From assembly GCA_018292915.2 (NCBI GenBank), contig JACVVK020000005.1, positions 5,590,001 to 5,654,000 of the forward strand: a DNA stretch of 64,000 nt, in the 5' to 3' direction. This stretch comes from Batillaria attramentaria. Its lineage: Eukaryota; Mollusca; Gastropoda; Batillariidae. Each line of letters begins with the position of its first letter. Positions within the stretch are counted from its first letter, which is position 1. A program made the translations under genes and the position numbers. The notes under the pieces are model-generated. The model made no database searches. It had not been told where the DNA came from and worked only from the letters and a program-made list of their open reading frames with translations. Below are positions 59,500 to 64,000 of the stretch, piece after piece.

Positions 59500-62400
59500 C
59501 TAGGTATGCACATTCAGGTTGACGGTGTGAGCTCCCTTGCCCAGAGTGAACGACTTCTTCAGGTTGCCCAGCTCGTGACCTTGGTAGATCACGTGCATCT
59601 CGTAGTCGCCATGGAAACCGCGCACGGTGAACTGGTTGCCAGACTGGGACAGCACGTGCGTCTCGTCCGTCATCCACTGGTTTTCCAGCAGGTCCAGCAC
59701 GCGACGCCCTGCCGCATTCGGCTGCACAGAGAGGGAGCTGGTTACTGCCACACACAAGTTGTGAATGTACGACTGTCGTCTCGAAAGACGGCCTTCATCA
59801 GAGTTGTTCATCAGATCCATTGGAATGTTGGAATGATCTCCGAGCATCAACCAGATATGCAGACACAAAACTATCCTTCAAAACCAATCTGAAAACCCAC
59901 CTCTTCTCAGCCCTCAACCAATAACTGCTGCCACATCATCATTTTGCTGGTCGTGTGTGTGTGTGTGTGTGTGTGTGTAGAAGCCGGGGGCAGCCCGTGT
60001 TTGATGTGTGTGTACATGTAGTTAAATGTATGTGTGGAGGCATATTGTGTGTGTTTCTGGGTGACAGAGTCTGTCTTCATTGCAAGGCGCCCTGAGCTCC
60101 CGCGAGAGGGAGGGCGTCCTTAAGTATTATTATCATTATTTCTTAGCTTTGCCCTCGCGCCCTGAGCTCTTGTGAGATGGGGCGCCACAAGTACCCTTTA
60201 TTATTATTATTATTCATGCCTCTTATGTCCTTTACCGACTTGAAAAAACTGCTCAACTAAGAACTGCAGATTCTCTACAGCTTAGCGGATCTACAGTCAT
60301 TGGTGAGACGGTTTCGACAAACCGGTTGCCATGCATACACAGTAATTACGTCTGAATTATACAGGCGCTTTGCCCAACTGCATGGCTCGCATTATCACGA
60401 GCCGGACACAACACGCACACAAACGTGAATCACACGCATTCCCTCACACACCGGACATAAATTCTCGTCGTGCGAGTGGTTAGCTCAGCTACTTAGGTTT
60501 CGGAATTCAGAACTGCATTTACTTTAAATTTTTGTGGGTAAACACGTCCAAAGCAGAGGGGGAGGAAGCCCGAGTACCAGGAGGGAACCACTGACGATAG
60601 GTCCGAATGAACGGTGAACTTCAGATGAAAAATTTCTTTGCCGTAAGTGGGACTCGAACCCCCAGCCTCCAGTAGTGGTGGCAGGAGACGTTACGTCTAC
60701 ACCACCGACCGGTCACATGTGGTATGGTAGACTTTTCCTCATATCCAAATGCTCATGGCGCCGCAGAGCTGAAGGACGAAGCAGTGAAAGCCTGGTGCCG
60801 CTACTTTAAGTGCAAAATTTCACCCTGCTATTCACTCAGATGCGTGCGACAGTATTTCTGTTTTCCACGCTACCGGTCACAGCCTACTCTTCTTCGAAAG
60901 ACGGACGTGGGATTTTTAGCGTGCACACTTGATATTTGTGCGTGCGTGTGTACACGAGGGCGGGACAGGCACCATAAAGAAGTCTGCACGTGATTTTGAC
61001 TGATTTGGAAAGGAAAAAAATCCATCAAAATTCCTGACCACCAGGGATATGAACCGGGCGGCTCATGATCCGAAGTCGGATACCTTACCCACTAGACCAA
61101 ATCCCCCTCGCTACAACAGAGACTCACTGACAATAGGAATGCGTGCGACTTAAAGGGTTTTTTTTTTCCTTTTTTTTTTGCCTCGTGCGTATGCATTCTT
61201 GAAACACTGCTCGCTTACAACAACATCATCTCCTGTGGCAATGGACGCTCTCGGTCCTCTCCAGTGGTTCCGGTCCCAGAATCCCCAGAACAAAATGCCG
61301 TCCACTGCCGGGTGGCCATAGAGGGATCTGAGCGCCTTCTCGTAATAGTCCGCACGTGTGTCTTCGTCCCCTGCCACGCAGTCTAATTCTGTGGCCCAGA
61401 TAGGGAGACCAGCCTGGGCCAGTTTGTCCAGACGTTCCTGTTTGGAAGTGATCAAAACAGGTGAGACGTCTTAGCTGCATACAAACAACTTTTATACAGA
61501 GGTTCATTCACAATTTTAATTCAATTCAATTCAACAAAATCTTTGTCTTATAAATGGGAAATTGGAATGCAGTGATATTTTTGGGATACACATTAAAAGA
61601 ACAGTCAACAATAATTAAAAAAACAAACAATCATGCATCGCACATAGCGAAATAAAAGGAAATATAATGATGATAAATAACATAAAATATGTACTCTGTT
61701 TCTGCGTGGGTGATTAATTTTTGCAGGCTGTACTACACGTTTGGACTTCAAATCCAGCAAGCCATCTCCACGGCTTAACTATTTCTTCTTTGTTTGATGT
61801 TACAACTTAGCGTTTAAAAAACCCAGCCAACCAACCAACCAACCAACCAACCAACCAACCACAACAACAACAACAACACCACCAACAACAACAACAACAA
61901 AAACAACAACAACAACAACGTCTTGGTGACAAATAAAGTTTTCTGTGGGTGGTTTTACGAAAGAAATGATTAAACCATGTGTTGTACGTACCTTGATAGC
62001 AGCTTGGTTTGGTTCACCGTGGAAGTGACACTGAACTCCTATCCCGTACAGCCGAACGTTGGCGGATTTGAAGTGAAGCGCCTGCTGGAGGTAAGCCTGG
62101 AAAATCATAAACATTTCCACTGACTTCATTGTCACTGTTAAACTGTCAAACAGGACACGCTCGTATGCTAACAAAAGCGAACCGTGCAGGAACACCCTCC
62201 CCCCATCGCCCCCCCCCCCTTCCCCCAAAAACAACAACAACAAAACAAAAACAACAAAACCAAGAACAACAACACCCTCTCCCCAAAAAACAAACAAACA
62301 AACAAACAAACAACAAACAAACACCCCAAAACAAAAACAACAACAAAAAAACACCCCAAAACAAACAACCCAAAACAACAAAACAAAACAAAACTACAAA

Positions 62401-62831
62401 AACGAAACAAAACAAGAAACAAAAACAAAAAAATAAACAAAAACCAAACCAAACCAAGAAAGAAAAACAAACCAAAAACAAAAACAGAAACAAAAAAAAA
62501 ACAACAACCAGCCAAACCAAACCAGACCAAACGAAACCAAACCCAACGAAACCAAACCAGACCAAAACGATCAAGAAATCGTCATACAAACACAAACAAA
62601 CAAACAAACAAACAAACAAACAAACAAACTGTAATGTGAAAATGCAGGATGACTAACATCAGTCGATCCTCCGCCAGCCACCACATTGTAGTCGTTCAGG
62701 AAGAGCTTGACGTTGGGGTCGGCGTGGTGCGCGATACGGAACAACTCCAGGTTGTAGTCAGGGTCATGCAGTTGGTTCTGGTACCAGTGACCGTGTAGGT
62801 TCTCATTGTTCACGTCCCAGTGCTCCAGCCT

Positions 62832-62906
<75 letters not shown>

Positions 62907-63193
62907 TGTGACAATTCTACCTTCGTGTGATTATCCTGTCGCGTGCGTGGTAAAATACCTTGGAGTATTTTCATCGAATGTAGAGGATTTCACTTAACGC
63001 CGATTTATTGCAAAGGTCAGCAAGAAGTACAATTAAATTTATTAAAGAGCTTTGTGTAGTGCGTATGCTCTGTCGTGACTAAACCTTGACGAGAACAGTC
63101 AAACAACAGGCGAACAAAATAACAATAACGACCAAACTACCTCTGAACAGCATGCATAAAACACTTACGAGTGAAACAAGAAGAAATCAAATG

Positions 63194-63268
<75 letters not shown>

Positions 63269-63828
63269 ATAACTAACTAAGCGACTGACTAACCGACTAG
63301 CTAGCTGGCCAGCTAAGTAACTAACTGGCTTGCTAATTAGTTAAATACCTACCTACCTACCCATCTCACTTATTAACTGACGGGCCAGCCAGCTAGCTAA
63401 CTAAGCTGGCTAACTAGTTAGCTTCATAACTACCGACCTACCTTACTAAATGATTGACCAGCAAGCTAGGTAACTGAGCTGACTAACCAGTTAGCTACCA
63501 AACCAACTACCTACCTACCTAATGAACTTACTACCTCGCTTAAATGGTCGATCATTATTAAAGAGCTTTGTGATCTAGCTAACCAACTAAAAAGTAAGTA
63601 ACTAACTAGACAGCTAAGTAGTTAGCTAAGTACCTTTCTAACTAACTAACTAACTAATTCACTACACGGGAGATGGACAGAAGGTCTTACAGCCCACGAG
63701 TCACGTTCATGGTCTCCTCTATGTGATGCTTGACAACATTGCGTAATTCGTCTCCATGGAGCTGCTTGATCCAGTCCTGGACGTACTTGTCCACTGACCA
63801 CACCAGGTTATGTCCACGCACCTTGATG
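59500..63828 (-). CDS. GH10 gene E (3' half): secreted xylanase-like, runs off the right edge
   Basis: Minus-strand exons in transcript order: 63691-63828, 62658-62829, 61992-62096, 61219-61437, 59500-59721, matching exons 8-12 of the other copies. Exons 1-7 should lie beyond 64000. Seen motifs: KVRGHNLVWSVDKYVQDW, EHWDVNNENLHG (acid/base Glu), LFLNDYNVV, IGVQCHF, WATELDCV (nucleophile Glu), FWGFWDRNHW, and the C-terminal NQFTVRGFHGDYE block. Every visible exon keeps frame and splice consensus, unlike the plus-strand copies. Exon 10 is 105 bp rather than 111. The nucleophile loop has an extra Cys (ELDCV for ELDVQ), and exon 12 begins PNAAGRR rather than LTAAGRR. It is tail to tail with gene D, 989 bp between stop codons. 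It resembles gene A in exon 8 (QLHGDELRNVVK), so it belongs to a different sublineage from C and D. Confidence 0.88.
59857..60215 (+). mobile_element. CR1-like 3' end with (TTA)n tail
   Basis: It encodes TKLSFKTNLKTHLFSALNQ, the usual end of a CR1-group reverse transcriptase, followed by a 3' region with two variants of GCGCCCTGAGCTC and a (TTA)n end. It lies in the last intron of gene E, opposite to transcription. Confidence 0.6.
60345..60712 (-). mobile_element. tRNA-derived SINE, family 3
   Basis: Second long copy of family 3, in the last intron of gene E and next to a family 1 copy at 60718. The head is diverged but GGTTCGAGTCCC is kept. Confidence 0.65.
60718..61108 (-). mobile_element. 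tRNA-derived SINE, family 1
   Basis: Second copy of the 11041-11463 element, with a worn head (GGTTCATATCCC in place of the B box). It lies in gene E intron 11, the last one, in the same orientation as the gene. Confidence 0.65.
62831..62904 (-). repeat. (TG)n, minus sense, directly before exon 9 of gene E
   Basis: On the transcribed strand the TG run reaches the CAG acceptor of exon 9 with no spacer. Genes C (44399-44436) and D (55467-55512) also have TG runs before exon 9, about 36 bases off. Confidence 0.9.
63197..63655. repeat. long decayed (CTAA)n array
   Basis: A perfect CTAA run of about 80 bp grades into mixed CTAA, CTAC, CTGG and CTAG tetramers. It fills the intron between exons 8 and 9 of gene E and has no coding content. 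Confidence 0.85.
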
Positions 63829-64000
63829 CTGCACGCCACAACATTTTTTTGGGGATGATGCGTGTTTCCTGCACCGTCCGAACGGACTATGAGTAAGCGC
63901 GAACCAAGACAGATGACCATTTTATTTATTTATTTTTAAAGCAGGAAACATGCGAAACTAAGCGGTAATTTATTATATAAAACAATAAAACATTCGAAAA

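Noticed and set aside
62129..62656. 175-residue Lys/Gln/Asn-rich frame
   Set aside because: Low-complexity (CAAA)n sequence in gene E intron 9; no protein-like composition.

Overview
The window looks like nuclear DNA of an invertebrate animal, most likely a plant- or alga-grazing gastropod mollusc. Its genes are split by GT-AG introns, it is very rich in (TG)n/(CA)n, (GA)n and (AAAC)n microsatellites, tRNA-derived SINEs and short inverted-repeat transposons, and it carries a family of animal-type glycoside hydrolase family 10 (GH10) genes. The species is an inference; no rRNA or organelle marker is present.

Layout. At 999-1958 (minus) lies an apparently intron-less gene for a secreted cysteine-rich, EGF-like protein. 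Positions 2000-9280 hold no convincing gene, only microsatellites, inverted-repeat elements, a retroelement fragment and an eight-unit degenerate satellite of about 180 bp. From 9282 to the right edge the window is a GH10 array: gene A (9282-19853, +), gene B (24000-30898, +), gene C (34564-46949, +), a fused relic (48195-48680, +), gene D (49528-58510, +), and the 3' half of gene E (59500-63828, minus), which meets D tail to tail. B, C and D share a 12-exon plan: exon 1 signal peptide and start of a carbohydrate-binding module (CBM_4_9/CBM22-like), exons 2-4 rest of the module, exons 5-6 linker and start of the barrel, exons 7-12 the GH10 barrel (acid/base Glu in exon 9, nucleophile Glu in exon 11). 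Gene A lacks most of the binding module. Such enzymes are secreted digestive endo-beta-1,4-xylanases, in some molluscs also acting on cellulose; the copies probably supply variants of one hydrolytic activity.

The most notable signals are: (1) gene B carries two consecutive, phase-identical, diverged versions of exon 8, separated by a 91-bp intron, which is the classic layout of mutually exclusive exons; (2) (TG)n tracts sit directly in front of exon 8 or exon 9 acceptors in all five copies; (3) each plus-strand copy carries at least one reading-frame lesion, and C is clearly a pseudogene; (4) a deletion-fused relic joins the middle of exon 1 to the middle of exon 12; (5) a 619-bp near-perfect palindrome with a 9-bp target duplication sits in C intron 1, and D intron 1 preserves the empty site; (6) several further inverted-repeat element families differ between the recently duplicated C and D.

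Between B and C is a decayed CR1/Jockey-like non-LTR retrotransposon. Exon borders were placed by hand from splice consensus, frame continuity and comparison among copies. No transcript evidence was available.
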